From: JAUWVG01 sp964633715
GTDB taxonomy: Bacteria > Acidobacteriota > Aminicenantia > Aminicenantales > Aminicenantaceae
Assembly (NCBI GenBank): GCA_964633715.1
Contig: CAZWHQ010000026.1
Location: 1 to 62,148 of the forward strand
Length of the DNA stretch: 62,148 bases
Reading direction: 5' to 3'
Part shown: piece after piece, positions 1 to 7,136 of the stretch
Position numbering within the stretch: position 1 is the stretch's first letter
Layout: every line of letters starts with the position of its first letter
Position numbers and translations under genes: made by a program
Notes under the pieces: model-generated
Seen by the model: the letters and a program-made list of their open reading frames with translations, nothing else
Databases searched by the model: none
Told to the model about the DNA's origin: nothing

Positions 1-292
1 ACATGTTCTGGATTTGCTTGTACTTTTTTTTTAGAAACTCAAGCTCAATGTTCTGTTTCCCGATCTTCTTGTACAGTTCTTCCAGAAGCTTTTTTTGTTC
101 TTCGATCTCCGGATCCTTCTTTTTTGAAAACAGACTGGATACATTCTCCAGAAGCTGCTTTTTCCATTTGACGATCTGATTGGGATGAACCTCAAACTGA
201 CCAGCAATCTCCGCGATTGTCTTTTCTCCCTTGATCGCTTCCAATGCTACTCTCGCTTTAAAATTGTCATCGTATGTTTTTCTTTTTCTCAA
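1..292 (-). CDS. IS3-family transposase OrfA, partial
   Basis: Reading from a TTG at 292-290 gives (M)RKRKTYDDNFKARVALEAIK, then GEKTIAEIAGQFEVHPNQIV and WKKQLLENVSSLF, followed by a Lys/Glu-rich coiled coil. This is the helix-turn-helix plus leucine-zipper plan of IS3 OrfA (HTH_Tnp_1) proteins, which bind the element ends and are frameshifted to OrfB for transposition. The start follows a good AAAGGAG site about 7 bases upstream, and an ATT one base earlier is an alternative in another frame only. About 97 codons are visible with no stop, so the gene continues left of the window together with OrfB. Confidence 0.85.
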   Translation of the reverse strand, partial: MRKRKTYDDNFKARVALEAIKGEKTIAEIAGQFEVHPNQIVKWKKQLLENVSSLFSKKKDPEIEEQKKLLEELYKKIGKQNIELEFLKKKYKQIQNM

Positions 293-362
293 TTGTGATC
301 TCCTTTTGTTTATTGTAAGGAGATACACCTAAAATTGCGATTCTTTTTGGTCTGAATCCACA
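1..362 (-). mobile_element. IS3-family insertion sequence, partial
   Basis: The first 292 bases encode an IS3-type OrfA on the minus strand that runs off the left edge. Upstream of it, on the minus strand, the sequence TGTGGATTCAGACC (349-362) starts with the TG expected of an IS3-family terminal repeat and is proposed as the element end. The other end lies outside the window, so neither the inverted repeat nor a target duplication can be confirmed. Confidence 0.6.
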
Positions 363-570
363 AGACCATTATATTATTACTCTTCAATTAAAGATTATAT
401 CTTCCTATTCTTCCTTCTTTTTTTGGTTTCAAGGAGTTTATTGGTAGAAAGATTTTTTCCGGAGAAGAAGAAATCTCATAAGATTAAATATTATTTGAAA
501 TAAAACAAAGTATTTTAGTAGAATGATTTCATATAAGAATCCAGACATGCTTTTATAGGGGAGATTGGAT

Positions 571-1740
571 ATGCCTTTTTACATATATTTATATTGTTTG
601 GCTGTTTTTCTTACTGGATCTTTGTTATTACATATTGTTTATTTTCTGGGGAACAAAATATTCAATGAAACTTTCTGGTATGAAGCAGCAGAAGGCGATA
701 ACAAATCAGCTAAGATAAAGCCTATAAGGGGAATGAGATATGAAATATTCAATCTTTTTATAGCGCAGGCTATTCTTCTAGGCTGCTTCAGCCTTTTTTC
801 TTTCTCAATTGATTCTTTTACTAATACAGTTATCCCAAATTTTCTTTTTATTGGCGGTTTAGCAATAGGCATATTATTTGTTCTCTATCATAATTTGCAT
901 AAGCTCCCTGAAGAATGCGAATCGAAAATTGAAGAAATTTCATACGAAAGAAGAGAAAAAATAAGATATGGTTTTTGGAGAAAATGGGTATTTACGTATT
1001 TCTCTTACGGACTGTATGCTACATGTAGCTGGCTATTAACAATTTATTTAGGAGTTGTTTTCCTTGCTTATAATCTCATTACTTCATTATCTCAAATTAA
1101 TCAATTGAGCATTTCGATACGTCAGCAACTTTATGTCTTGAGTACATCAAAGAATTCAGAAATATATGTAGATTTGCTACAGATTATCAGAAACAAATAT
1201 GAAATTCTAGGTGATCAGATCGCAGAGATAACAGTAAACTATGCCTTTATTCTTGGACTCATCACTTTATTCAGTATTATTGTAACATGTACCAGAATTA
1301 AAAAGATCTGGGGGAATGATGGGATAAAATGGATTCAGTGGGCCTTCTTTTTTATCGTAATAATTTTAGGGCCAGCAACATTAATTCTAGGTACTACATA
1401 TTATGGTATTCATTTTAAAAGTGTGTTTCCAATTATAGATAGAATTATTGATTTGAATATGACTAAGGGTGCTTCTATTGTTTTCCCGCTTGAATCTCTT
1501 CGCGAGTATTTTTTATCGAGTTTTAAGCCAGGAGCTTTTTTTAAGGATCAAATCATAAGTTTTAGAGCTTTCTCGATATGGTTAATTCCCTTAACATCAA
1601 TCATTATATCAAGATTTTTAAAATCAATATTTTTTCCAAATTATGTTAGTAGTCTATTTCCAAAACCTATTGCTGATTTTTTAAATAAATTGATTGATTT
1701 CTTATCCTCTTTTAAACCACCTTCTAATGAAAAAACATGA
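571..1740 (+). CDS. Polytopic membrane protein of unknown function
   Basis: I do not recognise this 389-residue protein. It has roughly six to seven hydrophobic segments (near residues 2-25, 65-85, 90-110, 150-170, 225-245, 255-280 and 335-355) separated by charged loops, so it should be an inner-membrane protein. The ATG at 571 is preferred over a TTG two codons earlier because GGGGAG lies 7 bases upstream. The stop overlaps the start of the next gene (ATGA at 1737-1740), so it is probably co-translated with the PAP2-like phosphatase. Base composition is clearly more AT-rich than the 50% GC body of the window, matching the TA island that follows and suggesting recent acquisition. Confidence 0.6.
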   Translation: MPFYIYLYCLAVFLTGSLLLHIVYFLGNKIFNETFWYEAAEGDNKSAKIKPIRGMRYEIFNLFIAQAILLGCFSLFSFSIDSFTNTVIPNFLFIGGLAIGILFVLYHNLHKLPEECESKIEEISYERREKIRYGFWRKWVFTYFSYGLYATCSWLLTIYLGVVFLAYNLITSLSQINQLSISIRQQLYVLSTSKNSEIYVDLLQIIRNKYEILGDQIAEITVNYAFILGLITLFSIIVTCTRIKKIWGNDGIKWIQWAFFFIVIILGPATLILGTTYYGIHFKSVFPIIDRIIDLNMTKGASIVFPLESLREYFLSSFKPGAFFKDQIISFRAFSIWLIPLTSIIISRFLKSIFFPNYVSSLFPKPIADFLNKLIDFLSSFKPPSNEKT

Positions 1741-2363
1741 ATCAAAGTATAGATTTACAGAGTGATGTATATCTGATGAACAGAAAAAAACGATTTCTTT
1801 TTCTATTGTCAATATTGTTAGCTCAAGTTGTATATTTTCCAATAAACAGACTAGTTCAGGGAGGAGTGGTAATTAAGTTTGCTTTTGATGATAAAATCCC
1901 TTTATGGCCTATTTGGGCAATTCCATATTTGCTTAGTCTAGTTTGGTGGACAGGAAGCTTTGTTTGGGCATTCTTAAAGATGAATAGTGTTCTTTATAAA
2001 AGATTAATAATTGCAATGCTTATTGTATTAATTTCAAGTTATATCGTATATATCCTATATCCCACTTATATTATTCGTCCTGAAATAGAAGGCACAGGAT
2101 GGCAGTTTGATTTGATGCGCTTTATTTATGGAAATGACAGAGTCTACAATGCATTACCCAGCGGCCATACCTATACGACAGTGATCATCATGCTTTTTTG
2201 GTGGAAGTGGATACCAAAGAAAAGATGGCTTTGGATAGGAGCAACAATAGTTGTATTATTATCAACTCTTTTTACTCGTCAACATTACATGCCTGATTTA
2301 CTTGGAGGTATTGGATTTGCCTACATTGGATATTGGTTGTCCAATAAATTAGTTAAAAGGTAA
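1737..2363 (+). CDS. PAP2-like membrane phosphatase
   Basis: This is a 208-residue multi-span membrane protein. It shows the PAP2 active-site plan: the PSGHTYTT motif near residue 141 (phosphatase motif 2) and TRQHYMPDLLGG near residue 181 (motif 3, with H and D as the likely nucleophile and partner). The N-terminal stretch with IPLWPIWAIPYL also fits the family. The arrangement resembles the PAP2_3 branch related to inositol-phosphorylceramide synthases more than the classic one with KX6RP. Substrates are probably lipid phosphates or phospholipid head groups at the membrane. It overlaps the upstream membrane gene by four bases. No clear ribosome site precedes 1737, which agrees with translational coupling. 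Confidence 0.75.
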   Translation: MNQSIDLQSDVYLMNRKKRFLFLLSILLAQVVYFPINRLVQGGVVIKFAFDDKIPLWPIWAIPYLLSLVWWTGSFVWAFLKMNSVLYKRLIIAMLIVLISSYIVYILYPTYIIRPEIEGTGWQFDLMRFIYGNDRVYNALPSGHTYTTVIIMLFWWKWIPKKRWLWIGATIVVLLSTLFTRQHYMPDLLGGIGFAYIGYWLSNKLVKR

Positions 2364-2515
2364 TAATTTTATTTATTCTCTTCTTTACATCTTTAAATTG
2401 ACCTGCCCATTGATTATAAACAAGAATCATTGAATTTATAATCGAACTAGATAGCGAAGCAGATGATCACAAACAAGAACCGAAATACCGGTGTATGCCC
2501 CTCAATTAGTTGACA

Positions 2516-2525
2516 TAATGATAGT
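2516..2525 (+). repeat. TAATGATAGT boundary repeat, copy 1
   Basis: The ten-base core TAATGATAGT lies between the PAP2 gene and the 3' end of the AbiE operon. It is shared with the sites at 4270 and 5854; the flanks are only weakly similar (GTTGACA against GTCTGA). Confidence 0.3.
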
Positions 2526-2585
2526 TAGACGACGCCTTCGTTATTATTAAATACGTAGCCAAGATCTTTCATGAAGAAACTTCAT

Positions 2586-3497
2586 TTATTTCCATGGGCC
2601 TGATGGCTTCCAGGCCCTGGGCATGGCTTTTTTATTAATCAAAGCGATAATTAATGGATCTATAAAAGCTTTCAATTCGTTAAGGACAACTATGAAATTT
2701 TCAGGTACATCCCTAATCTTAGTCCTTTGTATAAATGCCCGCCATTGATCCTGTTTGCTCTTATCCGATGCAAATGACTTCTGAAAAACAACCGGATGCG
2801 AAATAATTTCCGTTTTTCTATTTTCGAATGTTTTCCTTAACGCTGAACTTAAAGTTAGGCCCTTGAAATAAAATTGTTGAGATAGCCACCAGATGTCGTA
2901 AAAATCTTTCATTCTGCTATTCAGGACTCCAAGTTTCACCATGGCGTGGAATTTTTCAGATATAATACTCTCTTTACTGTATCCTCTTATTGATGGACTT
3001 GGTGAACCGAGAATCGTGGGATAGTCGAATCTTATTGCCTTTGGAGTAATCACATCGCCAAATCCGATGTCGATTTGGATAGAAACACGAATCGTACCTA
3101 GATTTCCGGGTATTCGAATTCTAGCACCTTCATATTCGACGTCTTCAGTTATCCGTGTTGCAGAAATGGATTCCGAATGGAAAGAAATGCCGTCTTGTTT
3201 AACTTTCTGTTGGCAGATCTTTTTCATTGTATCGATGATAACGTCAAGACTGCTATTTATCTCTCCAAGAAGATCGACATCTTTTGTAGGGCGAGGTAAT
3301 TTTGTATTCCAAGCAAAAAACATTAGTGCTCCTTTGAGCAAATAGTTTTTTTCATATGGGCTTTGTGCAAGACGAAATATGAATCTTTCAATGACATAGT
3401 ACTGCAAAAGCTCATTAAAAGGTCTTCCTGATTTTTTAGCAGAATTTAAGAGTCGCTGGTGAATTGAAGCTGCCAAATTCTTTTTATCTTTCTCCAT
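2586..3497 (-). CDS. AbiEii-family nucleotidyltransferase toxin
   Basis: This 303-residue protein is the toxin half of a type IV AbiE system. Near residue 50 it has LLKGALMFFAW followed by PRPTKDVDLLGE, the Gly-containing and DxD nucleotidyltransferase motifs of the AbiEii/DUF1814 family. Further on, ISEKFHAMVKLG and NSRMKDFYDIW are typical of the family. Homologues transfer nucleotides, with tRNA acceptor ends as the known target of the mycobacterial MenT relatives; the target here is unknown. Its start codon overlaps the AbiEi stop by one base (TAATG), so the toxin is translated after the antitoxin. Length is normal and no frameshift is visible. Confidence 0.88.
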   Translation of the reverse strand: MEKDKKNLAASIHQRLLNSAKKSGRPFNELLQYYVIERFIFRLAQSPYEKNYLLKGALMFFAWNTKLPRPTKDVDLLGEINSSLDVIIDTMKKICQQKVKQDGISFHSESISATRITEDVEYEGARIRIPGNLGTIRVSIQIDIGFGDVITPKAIRFDYPTILGSPSPSIRGYSKESIISEKFHAMVKLGVLNSRMKDFYDIWWLSQQFYFKGLTLSSALRKTFENRKTEIISHPVVFQKSFASDKSKQDQWRAFIQRTKIRDVPENFIVVLNELKAFIDPLIIALINKKAMPRAWKPSGPWK

Positions 3498-4123
3498 TAG
3501 ATTATAGCCTCAAGATAGGGACGAATTATGTTAGCAACACGGCATATAGATGCAAAATGCATGATATCGTCGATTTTCATCTTTCTACGTTCTCGATAGA
3601 GGTGGAGCGCTTCTATAGCAATATCAGTTCCGATTTTGTTCCTAAATTTGAAGCAGTCAGCAAGCGTCTTTTCAGGTGAATATATATTGATAAAAACGTT
3701 ATCTTGTTTATGTTTTTCAATTCCCGCAGAGTATGAGCTCTTTGAAAAACGAAATGTGCGAATTGGAGGGTAGTTGAGTCGAGGTTCTTCTGCTCCTTGG
3801 GGAAGTGCAAGATGAACTTCATGTGGAATTTGAGTAGTGATATCAAAGAAGGAGAGGGCAGAAGTGAGGCAGATTATTCCTTTTGAGATACGTTTTGTGA
3901 CAGTAACAAGGTCTGGGCTTGTGAGAAGGAGGGCACTTTCAAGACGGAAAATCCCGCGACTTATTTCTTCTATAAGCCCCCCGTCCCGGAGAGTGTAGAG
4001 AGTGTCTGGATGAATTCCAAAAGAAATGGCCTCTGAGGTTCGAAGAATACCACCTTGTTCTTTAAAAATAGCGATAGCACGGTCGAATCTATTTTTTAGT
4101 GTTGATTGGGTTCTTGCTAGCAT
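3497..4123 (-). CDS. AbiEi-family antitoxin / transcriptional repressor
   Basis: This 208-residue protein begins with a winged-helix region (GGILRTSEAISFGIHPDTLY, then LIEEISRGIFRL) typical of AbiEi antitoxins, followed by the AbiEi C-terminal domain ending in CRVANIIRPYLEAII. In characterised AbiE systems this protein represses its own promoter by binding inverted repeats and antagonises the toxin. The gene is first in the operon, directly upstream of AbiEii. An inverted repeat and a promoter immediately upstream (listed separately) fit negative autoregulation. Confidence 0.88.
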   Translation of the reverse strand: MLARTQSTLKNRFDRAIAIFKEQGGILRTSEAISFGIHPDTLYTLRDGGLIEEISRGIFRLESALLLTSPDLVTVTKRISKGIICLTSALSFFDITTQIPHEVHLALPQGAEEPRLNYPPIRTFRFSKSSYSAGIEKHKQDNVFINIYSPEKTLADCFKFRNKIGTDIAIEALHLYRERRKMKIDDIMHFASICRVANIIRPYLEAII

Positions 4124-4132
4124 GATAAAAAT

Positions 4133-4158
4133 ACCTATAAAAATGAATATCTATAGGT
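4133..4158. promoter_or_regulatory. Candidate AbiEi operator (inverted repeat)
   Basis: ACCTATA (4133-4139) and TATAGGT (4152-4158) form a perfect 7-bp inverted repeat with a 12-base spacer, lying between the -10 element and the start codon of the AbiEi gene. Placement is right for autorepression. The pairing is seen directly; binding is inferred from the family. Confidence 0.55.
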
Positions 4159-4187
4159 AATATTAACATAATTATTAAGAATGTCAA
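4159..4187 (-). promoter_or_regulatory. Promoter of the AbiE operon
   Basis: On the minus strand, a perfect TTGACA (4187-4182), a 17-base spacer and AATATT (4164-4159) form a sigma-70-type promoter whose transcript would start inside the inverted repeat upstream of AbiEi. Confidence 0.55.
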
Positions 4188-4263
4188 GTTGTTTTTTTTT
4201 CTAGACTTAGCTAACAATTTTAATTATATAATATGAGGAACGCAAAAGGAGGATGGCTTAAAA

Positions 4264-4279
4264 GTCTGATAATGATAGT
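4264..4279 (+). repeat. TAATGATAGT boundary repeat, copy 2
   Basis: GTCTGATAATGATAGT is repeated exactly at 5848-5863, and its last ten bases also occur at 2516-2525. The three sites lie between successive TA modules rather than inside genes. Whether this is a recombination site or a chance match is not known. Confidence 0.4.
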
Positions 4280-4426
4280 CGTGCGACACATTCATAGTAA
4301 CTTGAATTAAATTATTAAGAGCCGTGTAAACAGATAGTGAATTTCTGTCCTTAAAGATTAGACATTGTTTCAAGTGACCATCTCACTCATGAAAAAAGCT
4401 CTTTACATCAAAAAAAGAGAATACTC

Positions 4427-4474
4427 TTGACAAATAAATCATAAAATTGTATATTAAGATACACATATTTGTAT
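4427..4474 (+). promoter_or_regulatory. Promoter with overlapping palindrome for the 4491 NTase pair
   Basis: TTGACA (4427-4432), 17 bases, TATATT (4450-4455) is a near-consensus promoter. Just downstream, 4459-4474 (ATACACATATTTGTAT) is a 16-base imperfect palindrome with 14 matching positions, a candidate operator. The AT-rich context makes the palindrome less certain than the promoter. Confidence 0.5.
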
Positions 4475-4490
4475 ATATAAATACAATAAG

Positions 4491-5081
4491 ATGTACAAAA
4501 TGTATATTAGAATTGATAAGACGGCATTATTAGATACTTTATCCCAATGGGATAGGTTTCTTAAAAGGAAGGTACATTGTATCGCATGCGGAGGAACAGC
4601 TCTAACTTTGCTAAATGTGAAAGTGTCAACAAAGGACATCGATCTGATCCTTCCAAAACCAGAAGATTATAAGTACCTAACAAATACTCTGAAAGATTTG
4701 GGTTATAACCAAGTAACTGGTTCCGGTTGGCAGAGAGAAAAGGGTTTTGTGTTTGATTTGTTTGTTGGAAAAACAGTTTTCACGACGGAGCTGTTGGAAT
4801 CTCCTTTAAAAGAGGGAAATCATTTTCTTTTTAAAGAATATTCCTCTCTTTATCTTGGTATTTTGAACTATTATGACCTTATAATAACAAAACTTTTCCG
4901 TTATACCTCCGTTGATGTAGAAGATTGTTTAGCTCTTTTGCATAAAAGACATAGCGAGATTGATATTGAAAAATTAAAAGCAAGATATATTGAAACTTCG
5001 TCTTATGATATTTCTGATGAGAAAAACTTAAATAATCTAGAATATTTCATAAAACTCCTTCAAAACAATACAAAGAAATGA
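4491..5081 (+). CDS. Nucleotidyltransferase-fold protein, putative TA toxin
   Basis: This 196-residue protein has CIACGGTALTLLNVKVSTKDID near residues 31-52. That is the Gly-rich turn plus DxD pattern of small nucleotidyltransferases of the DUF6036/AbiEii type. Such proteins are commonly toxins of two-gene modules; no substrate can be assigned. The ATG at 4491 is used, though a second in-frame ATG at 4500 is equally possible because neither has a clear ribosome site. The gene overlaps the next by four bases (ATGA), indicating coupled translation with an unrelated 222-residue partner. It has its own promoter. Confidence 0.75.
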   Translation: MYKMYIRIDKTALLDTLSQWDRFLKRKVHCIACGGTALTLLNVKVSTKDIDLILPKPEDYKYLTNTLKDLGYNQVTGSGWQREKGFVFDLFVGKTVFTTELLESPLKEGNHFLFKEYSSLYLGILNYYDLIITKLFRYTSVDVEDCLALLHKRHSEIDIEKLKARYIETSSYDISDEKNLNNLEYFIKLLQNNTKK

Positions 5082-5746
5082 ACAAGAAATCATTATTGGA
5101 AAGGGCCAAAGCACTGGGGTATCCCTTGTTCGAAATTGAGGAAACGATAAAAGCCAATGAAATTTTGGCTGATATCGTAGTCAGTGAAGACCTGAGATTG
5201 TGGGAAGGTTTTCCAGTGATGTTGGCCAATAGTTTAGAAAAAGATTTATTTGATTTTGATGAAGTCCTTGATCTTTTAAGTAACGATCGACAGAAAGAAT
5301 ATTTTATAAATCTGGTGATGATTTCCATTGCACTTTATGATTTCTTCGAACTCGAATTTTCCTTCACTGATCAACTGTATCAATCAGATTCTTTCAAAAT
5401 GAACTTATACGAAGAGTTTTTAAAGGGCTTCAAACAAAAAAGAGTGTTTAAAGAGCTTGGAATAGAATTATCTTCGGATCGGCTAGTCAATACGTTTAAA
5501 AATTATTTCAGGCGAGCAGATCTGGATTTAAAAGAGTTTGCGGAGATGCAGGATGAATTTGAACTCGAATTTGCCCTGTCACAAATATTTTCAAAAAAAC
5601 AAAAGGAATTGTTTTTTAAAAAACTTAAAGGTGAAAAATTAACAAAAACAGAACGAGAGTATTATTCCCGTTCTGTTAAGAAAAAGGTATTAGCGCTTTC
5701 GAATTCAGATCTGCATAAACTTGCTTTGAGATTAGTTAGAGAATAG
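5078..5746 (+). CDS. Unknown partner of the 4491 nucleotidyltransferase
   Basis: I do not recognise this 222-residue, acidic, mainly helical protein (many LFDFDEVLDLL- and FFELEFSF-like amphipathic stretches). A basic segment near the C-terminus (KLTKTEREYYSRSVKKKV) may contact nucleic acid. The four-base overlap with the NTase gene and the lack of any other gene in the transcript make it the likely cognate antitoxin or activity partner. Being second in the operon it reverses the order of the AbiE module. No membrane segment or signal peptide is visible. Confidence 0.6.
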   Translation: MNKKSLLERAKALGYPLFEIEETIKANEILADIVVSEDLRLWEGFPVMLANSLEKDLFDFDEVLDLLSNDRQKEYFINLVMISIALYDFFELEFSFTDQLYQSDSFKMNLYEEFLKGFKQKRVFKELGIELSSDRLVNTFKNYFRRADLDLKEFAEMQDEFELEFALSQIFSKKQKELFFKKLKGEKLTKTEREYYSRSVKKKVLALSNSDLHKLALRLVRE

Positions 5747-5847
5747 ATCAATTAATTTAATTCTTGAGATGTTTTAGGAGCGTCTTCTCCAGGTTTTTTC
5801 CTCAAAGATCTGCATCTATGGAGAGTATTTTTCCATCTCTGTCCACA

Positions 5848-5871
5848 GTCTGATAATGATAGTTTTCAGAC
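5848..5871 (+). repeat. TAATGATAGT boundary repeat, copy 3, with inverted arms
   Basis: The 16-base sequence GTCTGATAATGATAGT recurs from 4264. Here it continues into TTTTCAGAC, so that GTCTGA and TCAGAC form a 6-bp inverted repeat around TAATGATAGT. Confidence 0.4.
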
Positions 5872-5952
5872 ATGCATGTAACTTTTTCGTATTTTTTAAG
5901 TAAAATCTTAAAGCTGACATAAATTTTATCCCATCGTCTGAGTGGCATTTAA

Positions 5953-6138
5953 GCAGATAATGGAAAGAAAACAAAATCTCTCAGATTCAATAGGAATTTG
6001 ATGGGATTGATCATCGAGCCTGTAATTTTTTCTCCCACAGAACTTCTAAAGAGTGAGAAAGCGAACAAGGAATTTCTGTCTTTAGTGAGTGAAAGCATCG
6101 TTTTATGGGACCGACTCATTTATGAAGACAGCTTTTGA
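5953..6138 (+). pseudogene. MNT nucleotidyltransferase remnant (C-terminal part)
   Basis: Translation from 6001 gives MGLIIEPVIFSPTELLKSEK, then ANKEFLSLVSESIVLWDRLI. This resembles the C-terminal third of minimal nucleotidyltransferases (MNT), where IEPVIFSPTEL precedes a SESIVLWDRL-like end. The catalytic GSxxxG...DxD region is absent and an in-frame stop lies just upstream (5950-5952). It sits immediately before a HEPN gene, the usual order of MNT/HEPN modules. I read it as what is left of the MNT partner after a deletion. Confidence 0.55.
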
Positions 6139-6202
6139 CATTTGTTTAAAAAACAAAAATATTCTTTTATTTCCTCAAGGAAAAAACCTGGCAGGGGGAG
6201 AA

Positions 6203-6562
6203 ATGAGGACCGCTTTAGATGATCTGGCTGATGCAAAAATAGCATTAGCTCAACAAAGATACCATTGGGCGACAATTCAAGGATATCATACTATGGTTCA
6301 TACTGCTCGAGCTCTTCTTTTTTCGGCAGGATATAGAGATATAAGTCATAATTGTCTTACTGTGGCAATAGAAGCACTTTATGTGGGAACCGGAAAGTTG
6401 GAAAGAGAGCTATATGTATATCTCGATGCGGCCATGGGAATGAGAGCGAATGCAGATTACAGAACTCAGTTTTCTGAGGATATAGCCAGACTCATTGTCA
6501 AAAGAGCTGAAGAGTTTTTGAAAAAGGGGCGAGAAATTTTGGAGGAAAGAGGGGAAAATTAA
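6203..6562 (+). CDS. HEPN-domain protein (orphaned MNT partner)
   Basis: The ATG at 6203 is chosen because GGGGGAG precedes it by 4 bases; an upstream in-frame ATG at 6089 overlaps the MNT remnant. The 119-residue product is a four-helix HEPN protein: ALDDLADAKIALAQQRYHWA, then QGYHTMVHTARALLFSAGYR and DISHNCL, with the RxxSH-like segment where HEPN RNases carry their Rx4-6H motif. HEPN proteins of MNT/HEPN modules are RNases neutralised by the MNT partner. Here the partner is only a fragment, so the product is either inactive or controlled in trans. The C-terminal helix ends in EEFLKKGREILEERGEN. Confidence 0.72.
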   Translation: MRTALDDLADAKIALAQQRYHWATIQGYHTMVHTARALLFSAGYRDISHNCLTVAIEALYVGTGKLERELYVYLDAAMGMRANADYRTQFSEDIARLIVKRAEEFLKKGREILEERGEN

Positions 6563-6704
6563 ATGGGGGAGTTTCCAATTAATTTTGTCGAATCTTTTTA
6601 TGTAGAGAAGCTATTCCTTTGGAAAAGATCCTATGGATATGAAGTAAAGATTGTACAAACACCCATTTTTGGTGGTTAGGTCCGATTTCATCCCTTTGCT
6701 TGGG

Positions 6705-6800
6705 TTACCAAACGATATATAATATATAATAATTGTTTGGTAAAAACAGCTTGACAGGTATTACCAAACAATATACGCTATATGTGAATATGTTTGGTAA
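6705..6800. promoter_or_regulatory. Double inverted-repeat operator and promoter of the 6810 module
   Basis: TTACCAAAC occurs at 6705-6713 and 6761-6769, and its complement GTTTGGTAA at 6735-6743 and 6792-6800. This gives two perfect 9-bp inverted repeats in tandem, with 21- and 22-base spacers. A perfect TTGACA (6751-6756) lies between them and the second repeat covers the expected -10 region (weak match) up to 9 bases before the start codon. This layout fits cooperative autorepression of a TA operon. Confidence 0.7.
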
Positions 6801-6809
6801 AAGAAAAAA

Positions 6810-7136
6810 ATGAAAGTCATCAAAGGTGTTCTTGAGGAAGAGCTTCAAAATTCTCTTCGTATGAAAAAACAATATGAAAAAGCATTACACAAACTTCCAA
6901 AGGGTAGCCTAGTAGAAAAAGATATTAAAGGTAATAAATATTATTATATAGCTGTTCGAGAGGGCGATAAAGTAAAGTTTGAGTATAAAGGGAAAATCTC
7001 TGAACAAAAAAGAAAAAAATATCTTGAAGTGAAAGAGTTACGAGCAAAGTATCGCACTAATCTTTCTCAGCTTAAAAGGCAGATATCCTTTTTGAAAAAG
7101 GCATTAAATGATAAAGACCTACAATCTCTGTACTGA
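6810..7136 (+). CDS. Small lysine-rich protein, putative antitoxin or regulator
   Basis: This 108-residue basic protein has a helical N-terminus, a short beta segment (LPKGSLVEKDIKGNKYYYIA to VKFEYKGKI) and a long C-terminal helix (LRAKYRTNLSQLKRQISFLKK). I know no function for it, though the layout resembles small DNA-binding proteins found ahead of NTase toxins. It overlaps the NTase gene by 29 bases in another frame, a tighter linkage than a simple ATGA. Its start lies 9 bases after the last operator half-site, so it is the first gene of an operon likely to be autoregulated by it or by the complex. Confidence 0.65.
   Translation: MKVIKGVLEEELQNSLRMKKQYEKALHKLPKGSLVEKDIKGNKYYYIAVREGDKVKFEYKGKISEQKRKKYLEVKELRAKYRTNLSQLKRQISFLKKALNDKDLQSLY

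Noticed and set aside
3067..3345. Plus-strand ORF inside the AbiEii gene
   Set aside because: Antisense to conserved NTase motifs, with no ribosome site.
6563..6679. 38-codon ORF directly after the HEPN gene
   Set aside because: It has a start next to the HEPN stop but no recognisable sequence pattern and ends before the operator region; probably chance.
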